DNA of 64,000 nucleotides from Mycolicibacterium frederiksbergense (GCF_012223425.1 NZ_CP038797.1:1353-65352); one strand, 5' to 3'. Counted from the stretch's first letter, positions 10,007-18,945 are shown. Made by a program: numbers and translations. The notes: generated from the sequence alone by a model not told the origin.

Positions 10007-10094
10007 CTATCGCCGGGGATCTGTCCGCGGCGCGGACCGCGCAGAAGGGTTGCGCTGGCTCATTTTGGTGCCAGGTAGGACCTTTCAGGTCGCT

Positions 10095-10106
10095 TAGGGT
10101 AAATAC
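10095..10106 (+). promoter_or_regulatory. Leaderless promoter of the 10107 lipoprotein gene
   Basis: A -10 hexamer TAGGGT (10095-10100) lies exactly 6 nt before the ATG at 10107, and no Shine-Dalgarno sequence is present. This is the mycobacterial leaderless arrangement, also seen in this window at 8378 and 24517. Confidence 0.55.
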
Positions 10107-11027
10107 ATGCCCCGTTCAGCACTCATTCTCGTTCTCACCGCCGCCACGGCGCTTACCGCGTGCTCCGGGCCGGCTACGAGTGCACCGGAAGCAGCTGATC
10201 GGCTCGCGGTCATCAAAGAGTTGCGCGGTATCGATGTGTGCGCGCTCTACGCCGACGCAGAGTCGGTTGATGGTCAGCCACTGACCATCAAGGGTTTCGG
10301 CTCAGCGTTGAACTGCGAGGCCACCGTCGAGGACCCCGCCGGCACCGTTGATGCGACGATCGCGCTCAACATCGGCCCCTCCCAGCCGGCCGCGGAGGAG
10401 CCCAGTTGGATCCGCAATGAGGTGATCGACGGAGTGAACGTCACCATCGCCTCCAGCGCCGACCAACCCGACGCACCCCCGCGTGAGGAAATGGTGGCGT
10501 GGTCGTGCGAACTGGCGGCCAGCTACCCGGACAACGCACGATTGTCTGTATCAGTAATGGCGGACCCGGATGTCGATGGCTGCGCGGTAGCCGAGACGTT
10601 GATGCGGACCGCGATCAGGACCTTCGAGCAGCGGCCTTCTTTGGGCTCCAGCGGCCAACCTTCCGCGATTCTGTCCGGTGCAGATCCGTGCGCGCCGGCC
10701 GAGCGGCTACGGGCCACCCACGCGGTCGATATCGCCCCCGACGACGTCACCGTGAACAGCTGCATGTTCACCGTGGACGGCGGCCCGCCGGTGGATGTGT
10801 CGTTCTCCTACCAGGCCCCGGAGTTGGTCGACGTCTATCCCGACCAGTTCAGCATCGGCGGTCACCGCGTCGCCGGGGACCAGAGCAGCGGAGTTTTCGA
10901 TGTCGTGGTCGGCGACGTCGTGCAAAGCGCGCGAGGCCCCGTGCTGCCGCTGGTCAGCGTCGTCGAACCCACCCAGAACATGGATCTCATTCGGCAGGTC
11001 GCGCAGGCAGTCGCTGACCAGTTCTAA
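10107..11027 (+). CDS. DUF3558-like lipoprotein with two related halves
   Basis: 306 residues. The signal peptide ends in a lipobox (ALTACSG, Cys about 19). The first half contains GIDVCALYA...ALNCEATV, the second SGADPCAPAERL...VNSCMFTV; both follow the pattern (D-x-C ... N-x-C-x-x-x-V) typical of mycobacterial DUF3558-like lipoproteins, so the protein looks like a tandem duplication of one disulfide-closed domain. It would sit on the outer face of the membrane. The gene is leaderless (see 10095-10106) and is followed by the membrane-protein gene at 11195. Substrate or partner is unknown. Confidence 0.75.
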   Translation: MPRSALILVLTAATALTACSGPATSAPEAADRLAVIKELRGIDVCALYADAESVDGQPLTIKGFGSALNCEATVEDPAGTVDATIALNIGPSQPAAEEPSWIRNEVIDGVNVTIASSADQPDAPPREEMVAWSCELAASYPDNARLSVSVMADPDVDGCAVAETLMRTAIRTFEQRPSLGSSGQPSAILSGADPCAPAERLRATHAVDIAPDDVTVNSCMFTVDGGPPVDVSFSYQAPELVDVYPDQFSIGGHRVAGDQSSGVFDVVVGDVVQSARGPVLPLVSVVEPTQNMDLIRQVAQAVADQF

Positions 11028-11194
11028 CCCGCCGGATGGCCGCCTGGCCAGGCCTTCACCGCGCTACGCCGGCAAAAGCGGAGGCTAGAGGAGGTCTGTG
11101 CGCTCCCTGTGCGAAGAGCCGAAAAGAAGTGATCAAACACCCCTTGGGGGCAGGTAACGTGATCAACCGAGCAACTTTCCCGAGGGGACCAAAC

Positions 11195-12298
11195 ATGGAT
11201 GATGTCGAAAAGACGCAGGATGTCACCGACAACGCACCGCACGACGTCGACCCGGACAAGACCACGGTCGTGCCGAGCACACCACGACCGAGCACCGCCG
11301 GTGCCCAGTACGGCGACGACGCAGAACGGACGCAGATCGTGCGGGACACGCCCGCCCCGTCGCGTCCCGCGCCTACCACCGAGCGCCAGTACCCGCCGGC
11401 CGCAGCGGGCGGCCAACAGCCGCCCCTCGCCACGCCCCACCAACACCCCGGCACCGGAGCCCCGCCGCAGCGTCCGCAGACCCCACCGCCTGCCCAGTAC
11501 GGCCCTGTGCCCGGAACAGCGCCGCAGCAGGGACCGCCGCCCTCGTACGGGCCCCCTCCGATGAGCGGCCCGACCAACTACGGCCCGCCACCGGCGCCCG
11601 GACCCCACTACGGGCCAGGCCCCCAGCCGCCGCACGGCTACCCACCGCAGCACGATCCCTACGCCCAGCCCGATCCCTATGGGTACTCAGATCCCTACGC
11701 TCAGCAGCCCCCGCAGGCGGGACCGTTCCCCGGACAGCCCGCTGGGCAGCCGCCGGGACCGCAGCCCGGACAGGTGCAGTCACCGCTGCAGGCAGCCAAT
11801 TCCGCTCTAGCCAAGGGCGGTTCATTCATCGCACGACTGATTCAACGCGGCATGTACGGCGAGCTGATCAAGAATCCCTGGTTCCAGCAGACCCGCCAGC
11901 AGTCCCCAGATCAGTTCGTCTACATCGGTTTCGGCATCGGCGTCGTCCTGGCACTCATTCTCGGGCAGATCGGCGGCTTGATCGGCGACCTTCTCACCCT
12001 GGCCATGTGGGCAGGCCTGGCCTACACGTTCTTCGCCGTCGGCACGAAGAAAGCCGTCCAGTTCGTCGCCTACGGCATCTGCGGCATCGGCGCAGTTCTC
12101 TACGGCGGCGGAGCCCTCCTCGGATTCCTTGCCTGGTCGCAGCTGACATCGTCGCCCTACATGAGCGGCCTCGGCGGATCGAGTATCGGCACGGTCATTC
12201 TGCTGCAATCCATCACGAGCACAGTGTTCGCCGTCCTTTTGGGCTGGGCCGGGATCACAGTGCACCGCACGATCAAGAAGCTGTCCGGGCACGGATAG
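11195..12298 (+). CDS. Pro/Tyr-rich cytoplasmic tail with C-terminal multi-pass membrane domain
   Basis: 367 residues from the ATG at 11195, which has GAGGGG at 11182-11187; the open frame extends further upstream but without a start signal. The first 60 residues are acidic and Thr-rich (EKTQDVTDNAPHDVDPDKTT, DDAERTQIV), attractive phospho-Thr sites for a nearby Ser/Thr kinase (inference). Residues about 60-190 are Pro/Gly/Tyr/Gln repeats. The C-terminal part has three to four helices (IGFGIGVVLALILGQIGGLIGDLL, MWAGLAYTFFAV, FVAYGICGIGAVLYGGGALLGF, GTVILLQSITSTVFAVLLGWAGI). A strong terminator follows. No family recognised. Confidence 0.8.
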   Translation: MDDVEKTQDVTDNAPHDVDPDKTTVVPSTPRPSTAGAQYGDDAERTQIVRDTPAPSRPAPTTERQYPPAAAGGQQPPLATPHQHPGTGAPPQRPQTPPPAQYGPVPGTAPQQGPPPSYGPPPMSGPTNYGPPPAPGPHYGPGPQPPHGYPPQHDPYAQPDPYGYSDPYAQQPPQAGPFPGQPAGQPPGPQPGQVQSPLQAANSALAKGGSFIARLIQRGMYGELIKNPWFQQTRQQSPDQFVYIGFGIGVVLALILGQIGGLIGDLLTLAMWAGLAYTFFAVGTKKAVQFVAYGICGIGAVLYGGGALLGFLAWSQLTSSPYMSGLGGSSIGTVILLQSITSTVFAVLLGWAGITVHRTIKKLSGHG

Positions 12299-12317
12299 CT
12301 CCAAACAGCTCGACTAC

Positions 12318-12367
12318 ACGGGCGGCACCACTGTCACACTCGACGGTGGTGCCGCCCGTCTTTCTTG
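12318..12367 (+). terminator. Rho-independent terminator
   Basis: A 14-bp perfect stem (12318-12331 with 12346-12359, arms starting ACGGGCGGCACCAC) closes a 14-nt loop and is followed by CTTTCTT. It lies 19 nt after the stop at 12298 and ends the envelope cluster. Confidence 0.85.
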
Positions 12368-12522
12368 TCCCTCACGGAGGTATCGCATGACCGCCGCGAC
12401 ACCGTCGCCGCTGCGCGGTTGAAGCATCGAAAATTGGTGCGCAACAGGGGCTGCACCGCACCTTAGGCTCGAAGAAGGCCGCAGCCAGCGGTTTACAACG
12501 ACGCCAAGGGGGGCGATACGCC

Positions 12523-12741
12523 ATGTGCGTGCACAACCTATCCACGCTGCGGACGAAAGCCGTTGCCAGGCAGGCAGTGGCCACCCTCACGGCGGCAATG
12601 ATCGCACTGTCGTCATCTGCTTGCGGTGGCGTTGACGACTCTGCCCACAATCCAACAGACCGTGACGCCGGCCGCAACAAGCCAGCGACTACCTCGCAGA
12701 CGGCTGAGCCCGGATCCGACCCTTCCCCTGCGCCACGCTGA
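12523..12741 (+). CDS. Small putative lipoprotein, possibly truncated
   Basis: 72 residues with a purine/G-rich site (AAGGGGGGC) before the ATG. A hydrophobic stretch (AVATLTAAMIALSSSACGG) ends in a lipobox-like SSAC. The mature part is only about 35 residues and low in complexity. Just after its stop another frame of the same strand continues with protein-like sequence (DATVAEPDVVDGVAPSPTRSINVSDPGMF), so this may be the 5' part of a longer lipoprotein gene broken by a frameshift. No family recognised. Confidence 0.4.
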   Translation: MCVHNLSTLRTKAVARQAVATLTAAMIALSSSACGGVDDSAHNPTDRDAGRNKPATTSQTAEPGSDPSPAPR

Positions 12742-12962
12742 CCATCCGAACCCGACCACGCGCCACGTGAGGACCGACGCCACAGTGGCTGAGCCGGACG
12801 TCGTCGATGGGGTGGCACCGTCGCCTACGAGATCGATAAATGTCAGCGACCCCGGCATGTTCATGGTGGCTGGAGGTCCCGGCCTGATCCGTAGCACCGG
12901 CTCAGACCCGGCCCCCGGCGGTGTGGAAGTTCTACGCTCGTTCGACACCACGATGGGCATGC

Positions 12963-13454
12963 TCACATGGTGTAGACCGCGATGTGTACATATGCCTCGC
13001 CAGGTGCGCGCTTATCCACGATGATCTCGCGGAGATACCCACCGCCTGGTGAATCGATCCCCGTTTGCATAAACAACAGCTCCGGCGCTGATTCCAGGGC
13101 AGGCCCAGCGATCACCGACATCGACCGAGGGATATCGGATGGCTGCGGACCGAGCAAGAACTGGGAAAGGAACTCCTCGAGTTGCCCGTCATCGAGCCGC
13201 ATCGCCACCCGGTAGCGAGTGTCAGCCCCTGCGTCGGATTCGGCGTCCAGGATCTCGGGCCACAACGGCAACCTAATCTGACCTAGCGTCTGGACCGCCT
13301 CAATCGGAGTGATCTTCGATTGCGCCGACTCGGCCCATCGTTCGCTGACCGGGGAGCAGGCTGCAAGCGCGCACACCGCCAACAAGGCTGCCAGCGACAC
13401 CTGTAGGCCTCGACGGCGCCGGAACGATTGCAGATCATCACTTTTCGCAGTCAT
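12963..13454 (-). CDS. Putative lipoprotein of unknown function
   Basis: 163 residues, ATG at 13454 with GGAGGG upstream. A basic N-terminus (RRRRG) and hydrophobic core (LQVSLAALLAVCALAACSP) end in a LAAC lipobox (Cys about 33). The mature domain (ILDAESDAGADTRYRVAMRLDDGQLEEFLSQF ... YLREIIVDKRAPGEAYVHIAVYTM) resembles no family I can name. The 3' end faces the small lipoprotein ORF at 12523-12741. Confidence 0.65.
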   Translation of the reverse strand: MTAKSDDLQSFRRRRGLQVSLAALLAVCALAACSPVSERWAESAQSKITPIEAVQTLGQIRLPLWPEILDAESDAGADTRYRVAMRLDDGQLEEFLSQFLLGPQPSDIPRSMSVIAGPALESAPELLFMQTGIDSPGGGYLREIIVDKRAPGEAYVHIAVYTM

Positions 13455-13496
13455 GCGGACCCGTTCCCTCCTGGCGACGTCGGCTGTAGGCGATCG

Positions 13497-13850
13497 TTAG
13501 TACCGCGGGCCCGGACCGGGCTGCTGATGTGGATACGGTGGATACGGCTGCGGGGCTTGGTAGGGCTGCGGATATGGCTGCTGCTGCTGCGGGTATTGCC
13601 ATGCGGATCCATCCCAAAACGGCTGCGGCTGCATGCCGCCCGGCGGCGGGTACTGCCAGGCGACTCCGTCCCAGTAGGGCTGCGGCTGTGGGTACTGCAC
13701 GGGCGGGTGGGCACGTCGTCGGCGTTTCCGGATCAGGTGCACGATCCCCCAGATGATGAGCCCGACGATGATGAGCCGTCCCAGAACGAGACCTACTGTC
13801 CGGCCCGGATTGGCGTTGTCTGCCAGCACCATCACAAGATCCGCCGTCAT
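13497..13850 (-). CDS. Small membrane protein with duplicated WDG(x)2W repeat
   Basis: 117 residues, ATG at 13850 preceded by a G-run. One helix (VGLVLGRLIIVGLIIWGIVHLI) is followed by a basic cluster (RKRRRRA) and a Pro/Gln/Tyr-rich cytoplasmic tail. The tail holds two copies of a motif, PQPYWDGVAWQYP and PQPFWDGSAWQYP, reminiscent of the WDG-x-x-W core of DUF2510. The stop at 13497 lies 42 nt before the next minus-strand start at 13454, so the two genes probably share a transcript. Confidence 0.65.
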   Translation of the reverse strand: MTADLVMVLADNANPGRTVGLVLGRLIIVGLIIWGIVHLIRKRRRRAHPPVQYPQPQPYWDGVAWQYPPPGGMQPQPFWDGSAWQYPQQQQPYPQPYQAPQPYPPYPHQQPGPGPRY

Positions 13851-14156
13851 TGCTACACCCCCCCATTTCGCACAGCCCGCGGTCGCGGGATGCTCTCAAA
13901 GCCTAACCGCCGCACTACTTCGGCAATGTCAGTTCTTTCCACCCGAGGTGCGCGGCGCCGTCACTTCGAGGGGAGTCGATACGCAGCTCTGTCGTGTGGG
14001 CCGGTGAGCAATCTTCTGGTAGCTGCTGAGATCGGAGACGGAAGGCAGAGATGGCCATGCTGTGCACGCGCGAGCATCGCACCGCTAAGAACGAAGCACT
14101 TCGATTTGAGTAGATCTACCGATTCGGCGCCCGCCCTGTTGCCCGACGATTGCTCC

Positions 14157-14477
14157 ATGCGCACAGACAGGGCTCAGGACCGCGAACGCGCCGCGATGCT
14201 GTCGATCGCGGCTGTTTCCGCCATGATCATCGGATACCTGCTCGTGTTCACGGTGCTGCGCGACCCCAATATGACTGACAAGCTGATGAATGGCGCCGCG
14301 CCCCCGGGGACTGACGTCGCCGGCATCCGCGCCTCAGCGGTCGGTGGGTTCATCGCCGTTCTGGGCGGGTGGGCCGCCGCGGTGGGGACGCGGCGCGTCA
14401 TCCCGATCCTGTTGGCGCTGTTGGCGTCGGTGCCGTTTGCGCCGTTGGCGCTGTTCGCACTAGCCCTGGCCTTCTGA
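14157..14477 (+). CDS. Small three-helix membrane protein
   Basis: 106 residues from ATG 14157; the frame is open further upstream but the earlier part does not look coding. Helices: AMLSIAAVSAMIIGYLLVFTVL, IRASAVGGFIAVLGGWAAAVG and VIPILLALLASVPFAPLALFALALAF. No family recognised; no obvious ribosome site, so the start is uncertain. Confidence 0.5.
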   Translation: MRTDRAQDRERAAMLSIAAVSAMIIGYLLVFTVLRDPNMTDKLMNGAAPPGTDVAGIRASAVGGFIAVLGGWAAAVGTRRVIPILLALLASVPFAPLALFALALAF

Positions 14478-14597
14478 GCGGCGCGCGGCCGGCCAGGCGG
14501 CGCCTCGGAGATCCCTGCGAGCCCCGACTGCGGGCCCTCGACTACCGCCCCGCCCGAAGGGACCTACTGGGCTTGCACTCAGATCCCACTTAACAGT

Positions 14598-15698
14598 TCA
14601 CTCCAGCGCGGCCAGGAGGCGTTGGAACGCATCAACCTGAGTCGCGACCAGAGGTTGTCCAGCTTCGGCCATAGTGACGTCGGCAGGACTAAGTCCCACC
14701 ATCGCTGAGGCCTCTTCGACCGTCAGTTCAGCACGATGGCGCGCGGCGAAGACTCGTTGTCCGAGCGTAGCGTTTGGCGATCCCGCCGCCTGCAGCATCA
14801 AATCGCGGCGCATCCGGCGAATCTCGCCCAGTCTCAGGAGGATGTCCTGTGCCCCCGACAACCCTCGGGAGGCATTCGACGCGGCCGACTCCAGCCGAGT
14901 CAGATCGACGATCAGACCGGCGATCCGTGACTGAAAGATTGGATCTGCGGGTGGCGGTAGTTCGGTGATCTGAGACGTGATGTTCGACAGCGCGACCGCG
15001 ATTGTTTCGACCATGAACCGAGATTCAACGGAGGTGGTGCCTCCCGACCCGAGCAGCACAGTTCGCTCGTCATCTTGGGCATCAGACGTGTTGTTGGGCT
15101 CGGCTTGGCTCTGTTCGCGGAGCGCTTGAGCTTCGTATGCTGAACGGAGGCTTTCGATGTGGCCCTCTGGCCACCCCAGGGCTTCTTCCAGCTTTTCGCG
15201 AGTCTTCTGACGCGGCCAGCTGCGGCCCTTTTCAAACTGGATCAACGCACCAGCGTTCATTATTTGCGCACTGGCAAGGGTGCGCTGCGAGATGCCGAGT
15301 TCGTTGCGACGCTGCGCAACCTGAGCGCCAACGTAAACCAGGCTAGGGTCCAGCCCACTGAAATGCACTTGGATACCGACGTGAGGGTGCCCAAGAACGA
15401 CGGTTAGCTCGTCCTCGGGTACGGCGAACTCATCATTGACCTGCTGGCCGTCAATGAACACACCATTTCGACCTCGCGGAACCCCGTGCCAGGCGCCTGC
15501 ACGAGCGACTAGGACCAGGTGCTCGCGCGAAACCCGACCATCTTCGATTGGGATCTGTGGCGCCTGCCCGGTGCGTGCGTCTGGCCGTCCGATGACAGCT
15601 GGCGAATCGGCGCTGTGTACGCGGTAGGAGGCCGAGCCGACCCGAACAGTCAGGGTAGGCGCCGCGACGTCGGCTTCGCCATCAGCTTCGTTGGGCAT
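14598..15698 (-). CDS. FHA-domain / XRE-type helix-turn-helix regulator
   Basis: 366 residues from the ATG at 15698 (the open frame extends to 15824, but the promoter and palindrome lie between). The N-terminal FHA domain (VIGRPDARTG, then DGRVSREHLVL, the S-R-E-H signature, and NGVFIDGQQV) binds phospho-Thr peptides. A central XRE-type HTH follows (GAQVAQRRNELGISQRTLASAQIMNAGALIQFEKGRSWP), then a Ser/Thr-rich linker and a second HTH-like segment (LGQRVFAARHRAELTVEEASAMVGLS). So it probably links a Ser/Thr-kinase signal to DNA binding; the kinase at 3545 is a candidate partner by proximity only. See the palindrome at 15717-15738. Confidence 0.85.
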   Translation of the reverse strand: MPNEADGEADVAAPTLTVRVGSASYRVHSADSPAVIGRPDARTGQAPQIPIEDGRVSREHLVLVARAGAWHGVPRGRNGVFIDGQQVNDEFAVPEDELTVVLGHPHVGIQVHFSGLDPSLVYVGAQVAQRRNELGISQRTLASAQIMNAGALIQFEKGRSWPRQKTREKLEEALGWPEGHIESLRSAYEAQALREQSQAEPNNTSDAQDDERTVLLGSGGTTSVESRFMVETIAVALSNITSQITELPPPADPIFQSRIAGLIVDLTRLESAASNASRGLSGAQDILLRLGEIRRMRRDLMLQAAGSPNATLGQRVFAARHRAELTVEEASAMVGLSPADVTMAEAGQPLVATQVDAFQRLLAALE

Positions 15699-15716
15699 CG
15701 CACTCACAAGGCAAAT

Positions 15717-15738
15717 CGTAGCATCGCTACGCTTAGCG
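15717..15738 (-). promoter_or_regulatory. Promoter/operator of the FHA-XRE gene
   Basis: A perfect inverted repeat CGTAGC, ATC, GCTACG (15717-15731) overlaps a second one, CGCTA, CGCT, TAGCG (15725-15738). On the minus strand the sequence TACGAT, a good mycobacterial -10, overlaps the edge of the first palindrome, 16 nt upstream of the ATG at 15698. The layout suggests autoregulation by the XRE domain (inference). Confidence 0.55.
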
Positions 15739-15964
15739 ACTCCGTCGCGCGCGCCGCCCACCACCACCTCCCGCAAGGCACTCACGATCTGATCGGCGAG
15801 GTCGGATGGAGTTGCGGCTGGCACTTGGGAGGTGATCGCGCCCCGGGCTCGTTGATCGGCCCCTTTCGCGCTCCATGGGGCACGCCAGCCACAATGGGAA
15901 GGCGGTGGTGGTGGTTGAGCAGACCCTAGGGGTCGGATCGATGATGTGAGCCGCGCTTAGCGAT

Positions 15965-16270
15965 TCATTGCTGCGTGGCCGCCGAGCCGGCGAACATCTC
16001 CGCGGCAGGGACGGTGCGCTCCATGACGCACCACACTCCCCACATATGGGGCTGCACGCGCAGCATGGTGGAGTCCATCATGTTCGTGAAGCGGACCTCC
16101 ACGTCGACGAAATCACCGGGCTTGGCGGCTTTGAGGTCGGACTCCACCTGCTCTGCTGCTTCAGCCGTGTTATCGGCGAGAGCATAAAGAAGGAACTCGC
16201 CCGGGCTCGCGGTCGTGGCTTGTAGAGCTAAGGCCCACGCGTTCACCACTTCGGGGTAGTTGTCTGTCAT
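15965..16270 (-). CDS. Hypothetical protein
   Basis: 101 residues from the ATG at 16270, with GGAGG 4 nt upstream; an upstream in-frame ATG at 16294 lacks a site. Sequence (MTDNYPEVVNAWALALQATT ... FVDVEVRFTNMMDSTMLRVQPHMWGVWCVMERTVPAAEMF) shows an alpha/beta pattern without signal peptide or membrane helix. No family recognised. It follows the coiled-coil gene by 115 nt on the same strand. Confidence 0.65.
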   Translation of the reverse strand: MTDNYPEVVNAWALALQATTASPGEFLLYALADNTAEAAEQVESDLKAAKPGDFVDVEVRFTNMMDSTMLRVQPHMWGVWCVMERTVPAAEMFAGSAATQQ

Positions 16271-16385
16271 CAATCCTCCAGATCTCTTGGACATCGTTCA
16301 CAGCATGCTCTGCTTTTGGCCACCTCGACTCCGCACAACTGTTCTGCTAGAAACCCTTTGGAGAGTGGGAAGCGTTCCGCGGCGG

Positions 16386-17897
16386 CTACTGACGTAGCCC
16401 CTGGATCCAGGGATCTCCCGCCATCTCCGAGACTGACTCGACGATCTCGGCGTCGGAGTCCTGGGCGCGGCCCATCATCTGCCAAGCAGCGTCCTCGATG
16501 CGCTGCAAAAGTGCGCTGTAGGCCGCGCCGGCGGCGTTGGCGTAGGAGGCCGACGCCTCGGCGTCAGGCTGATCGGTGAACCGGTCGGGCAGGTCGGCCA
16601 ACTCCGCCGAGAGCCCCTTGGCCCGTTCTTGAACCGCCCTCGTCAGGCCGCGCACGTACTCGGGGTCTGGCTGTGGCTGCGCGCCGGACACCGCGCTCTC
16701 CAAGACGTAATCGATCCGATAGAGGGTGTCCAAGACGGCTTCTAGCGTGCCGATATGCGGGCGAACCTGCACTGGCGCAACGGGAATCATCAGCGGCCCG
16801 GACGCTTGAACCGCCGCCGTCACCCGAGCCACTTCGTCCTGCGCTTGGCGCACGACATCCTCTGCGTAGGAGTGAGCGCCGTCGATATCGGCTTGCGCGG
16901 CACGGCGCGCATCTGCAATCTCCACCTGCGCCGCGCGCTGGGCAACAATGATCTGTCCTTGGGCCGCATCAACTTCGACCTGCGCACCAAGTTGGGCCTC
17001 GACAATCTCGGCGTCAGCGTGTGCCCGAATGGCGGTTACTTCACCTTTGGCTGTTGCGTGGGCAGCGGCGACCTCTGCAGCGGCGTCGGTGCGCACCTGC
17101 TCAACTTCGGAGTGCAGCCGCCCCAGAGTTTCCTCTGCAACTGCGCGCTCGGCCACGCGCTCGGTCGCACGCTGCTCGGCCCGGGCCTCTGCCGCGCGCG
17201 CTCGTTCCCGCGCTGCGACCACCTCAGCCGCGGCGTCAGCACGGACCTGTTCTAGCTGCGCATGAAGCTCCTGCACCTTCGCCTCCGCGGCGCCGCGCTC
17301 AGCGGTTCGCTCGCTCGCTCGCTGCTCGGCGCGTTCCTCGGCGGCGCGGGCGCATTCGTGCGCGGCAGCGACCTCGGCTGATGCATCGGCGCGTGCCTGC
17401 TCGATCTCCGCCGCGGTGTCGGCGAGTACTCGCGCGGTTTCAGCACGCGCCTGCCGTAACGCCTGTTGGTCGGCCGCATGCTCGCGCGCCCGCCTGCGGT
17501 CTCGTTCTGCCGATTCGGCTTCCAGCGCCCTGGCGCGTTCACACGCTGCCGTGGCGGTCGCCGCGAACTCGTCGGCATCAGCACGTGCGATCTCGGCGGC
17601 CGCTTCGGCATCGAGTCGACCTTGGTGAGCGGCGAGTTCGCGACGGCGGGCCTCGCGGCTTCGCTGGTCGGCCTCAACGAGCTGCATCACCGGCGAGGAT
17701 CGTTTCTTGGTTGGCCCGTAGCGCTTGCGGTGCTCGACGAGTTCGCCGTTGGTCATCCTGGCCAACGCGAGCGTCTCCGGCCGCGGCGTTATTCCCAGTC
17801 GCTGTGACGTCTCGATCGAGGCCTCGGCGGCCTGCTTGGTCACCGTAGCCCACTCGGCTTCGTCGAGATCCTCGATGTGCTGCCGCGTCGTGGTCAT
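16386..17897 (-). CDS. Long Ala/Glu/Arg-rich coiled-coil protein
   Basis: 503 residues. Residues about 60-370 are an almost unbroken coiled coil. Within it a roughly 45-residue unit repeats, each starting near ARADA(S/A)AEV and containing RA(R)AAE(E/A)RAEQRA(S/T)ER(T/V)AER. A short N-terminal segment (ATVTKQAAEASIETSQRLGITPRPETLALARMTNGELVEHRKRYG) could be a DNA-binding head as in KfrA-like plasmid proteins, but I see no firm signature. The C-terminal 130 residues are globular-helical. The ATG overlaps the stop of the upstream gene (ATGA), so it is translationally coupled to a membrane-anchored partner. Confidence 0.75.
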   Translation of the reverse strand: MTTTRQHIEDLDEAEWATVTKQAAEASIETSQRLGITPRPETLALARMTNGELVEHRKRYGPTKKRSSPVMQLVEADQRSREARRRELAAHQGRLDAEAAAEIARADADEFAATATAACERARALEAESAERDRRRAREHAADQQALRQARAETARVLADTAAEIEQARADASAEVAAAHECARAAEERAEQRASERTAERGAAEAKVQELHAQLEQVRADAAAEVVAARERARAAEARAEQRATERVAERAVAEETLGRLHSEVEQVRTDAAAEVAAAHATAKGEVTAIRAHADAEIVEAQLGAQVEVDAAQGQIIVAQRAAQVEIADARRAAQADIDGAHSYAEDVVRQAQDEVARVTAAVQASGPLMIPVAPVQVRPHIGTLEAVLDTLYRIDYVLESAVSGAQPQPDPEYVRGLTRAVQERAKGLSAELADLPDRFTDQPDAEASASYANAAGAAYSALLQRIEDAAWQMMGRAQDSDAEIVESVSEMAGDPWIQGLRQ

Positions 17898-18568
17898 CGC
17901 CGGCGCCGCCTCCCCGCAGTTACCTGCGCCGGGACAGCCGACGACGTTGATGCGCCCACCGGGTCAGGTGCGGCCGCCGCCACTTCGGACCGCCGCCTCG
18001 GCTCTGCACCCTCCGACAGCGCAGAGTCGTCGACTGCCGGCGCCAACGGGCCCCGTGGCGGAAGGCTCGTGGGTCCGCCATTGACCATTGGAGCCATGGA
18101 CTCCTTCGCCAGAGCGGAAAGTGGGCCACCCTGCTGCGCCAGAACCAACAGCAGCTGCTCCTGGTAAACAGCGATCGCCTTGGCCAGCGTTGCATCGCCA
18201 AGATCCTCAGCGTCGCGAAGCAGGCCCCGCAGCACCTCCAGGGCTACCGCCGGCCCAAGCCCCAAAGTGGCCCCCTCGCTCGCGGACGGTTCGATCCCCG
18301 TTGCCTCCACAACCTGCCACCACCGATCCCAGCAGCGCGCCACCGCAGCCGCGTGCAGCTCGTCGGCGCGCCGTTGCTCGTGTTGGCGATCGCGCTGCTC
18401 CCATTCGGCGCTGCGGCGCTTCCCGGAACGACGTGACCCGTACAAGACGGCACACACCACGACGATCACACCGAGCACCGCCGCCACGCCCGCGAACCCG
18501 GGGGACAGAAGGAAATCCCGGGCCGGCGGCAGATTGTGCAAACCGGCTGCTCGCATGACGTGGCTCAT
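17894..18568 (-). CDS. Membrane-anchored hypothetical protein, partner of the coiled-coil protein
   Basis: 224 residues from ATG 18568 (a second ATG at 18556 is possible). One N-terminal helix (GFAGVAAVLGVIVVVCAVLYG) is followed by a very basic juxtamembrane region (SRRSGKRRSAEWEQRDRQHEQRRADEL), a helical domain (AVALEVLRGLLRDAEDLGDATLAKAIAVYQEQLLLVLAQQ) and a disordered tail ending RRRRR. The stop overlaps the start of the coiled-coil gene (ATGA). Inference: it tethers that protein to the membrane. Confidence 0.65.
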   Translation of the reverse strand: MSHVMRAAGLHNLPPARDFLLSPGFAGVAAVLGVIVVVCAVLYGSRRSGKRRSAEWEQRDRQHEQRRADELHAAAVARCWDRWWQVVEATGIEPSASEGATLGLGPAVALEVLRGLLRDAEDLGDATLAKAIAVYQEQLLLVLAQQGGPLSALAKESMAPMVNGGPTSLPPRGPLAPAVDDSALSEGAEPRRRSEVAAAAPDPVGASTSSAVPAQVTAGRRRRR

Positions 18569-18945
18569 CTGGCCAGTTTCGCACCCGAACGCTCCTAGAT
18601 AGCGCGCCGAAGCACCCCAATTTCGCTCGCCCTGACGCATCTCTGCACGCATCTTTCGGCCTGGCGGCTGCGGTGGCAGTGGCTCCGATCAGCAACCCAC
18701 TGCGCGCACTCGCGCGTTGTGCTGGGGCGAGGTCGAACGCCGTACTTCTTGACCGCGGATACGCGGCACATCGAGACGCAGCTGAAATCGACATTTCGCT
18801 TCCACGCGCCCACCCACGGTGCTACCAGCCCCCCGGCTTTCGAAGAGCTGTACTCGTCGGGACCACATACTCAGCTGGATGGCCCGCGAACGGGTACCGA
18901 GGTTCTAGCGGAGGTCCTTGCAGACATGTAGCCGTGAAAGTCGCG
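18569..18945. other. Intergenic stretch with one doubtful plus-strand ORF
   Basis: 377 nt between two minus-strand genes. A GTG at 18719 opens a 70-codon plus-strand frame ending at 18931 (C-terminal FEELYSSGPHTQLDGPRTGTEVLAEVLADM) with only moderately GC-rich third positions and no clear ribosome site. The minus-strand frame 18595-18813 is not convincing either. No other signal seen. Confidence 0.25.

Noticed and set aside
10023..10037. GTCCGC-GGC-GCGGAC as a strong terminator after the DUF2207 gene
   Set aside because: Short 6-bp stem and no T-tract; mentioned only as a possible weak signal.
16386..17897. KfrA-type plasmid partition protein
   Set aside because: Long coiled coil alone is not diagnostic and the N-terminal signature is not clear; left as unknown.
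18595..18813. Minus-strand ORF starting MGAWKRNVDFSCVSM
   Set aside because: No start signal, no domain, composition like shadow frames.
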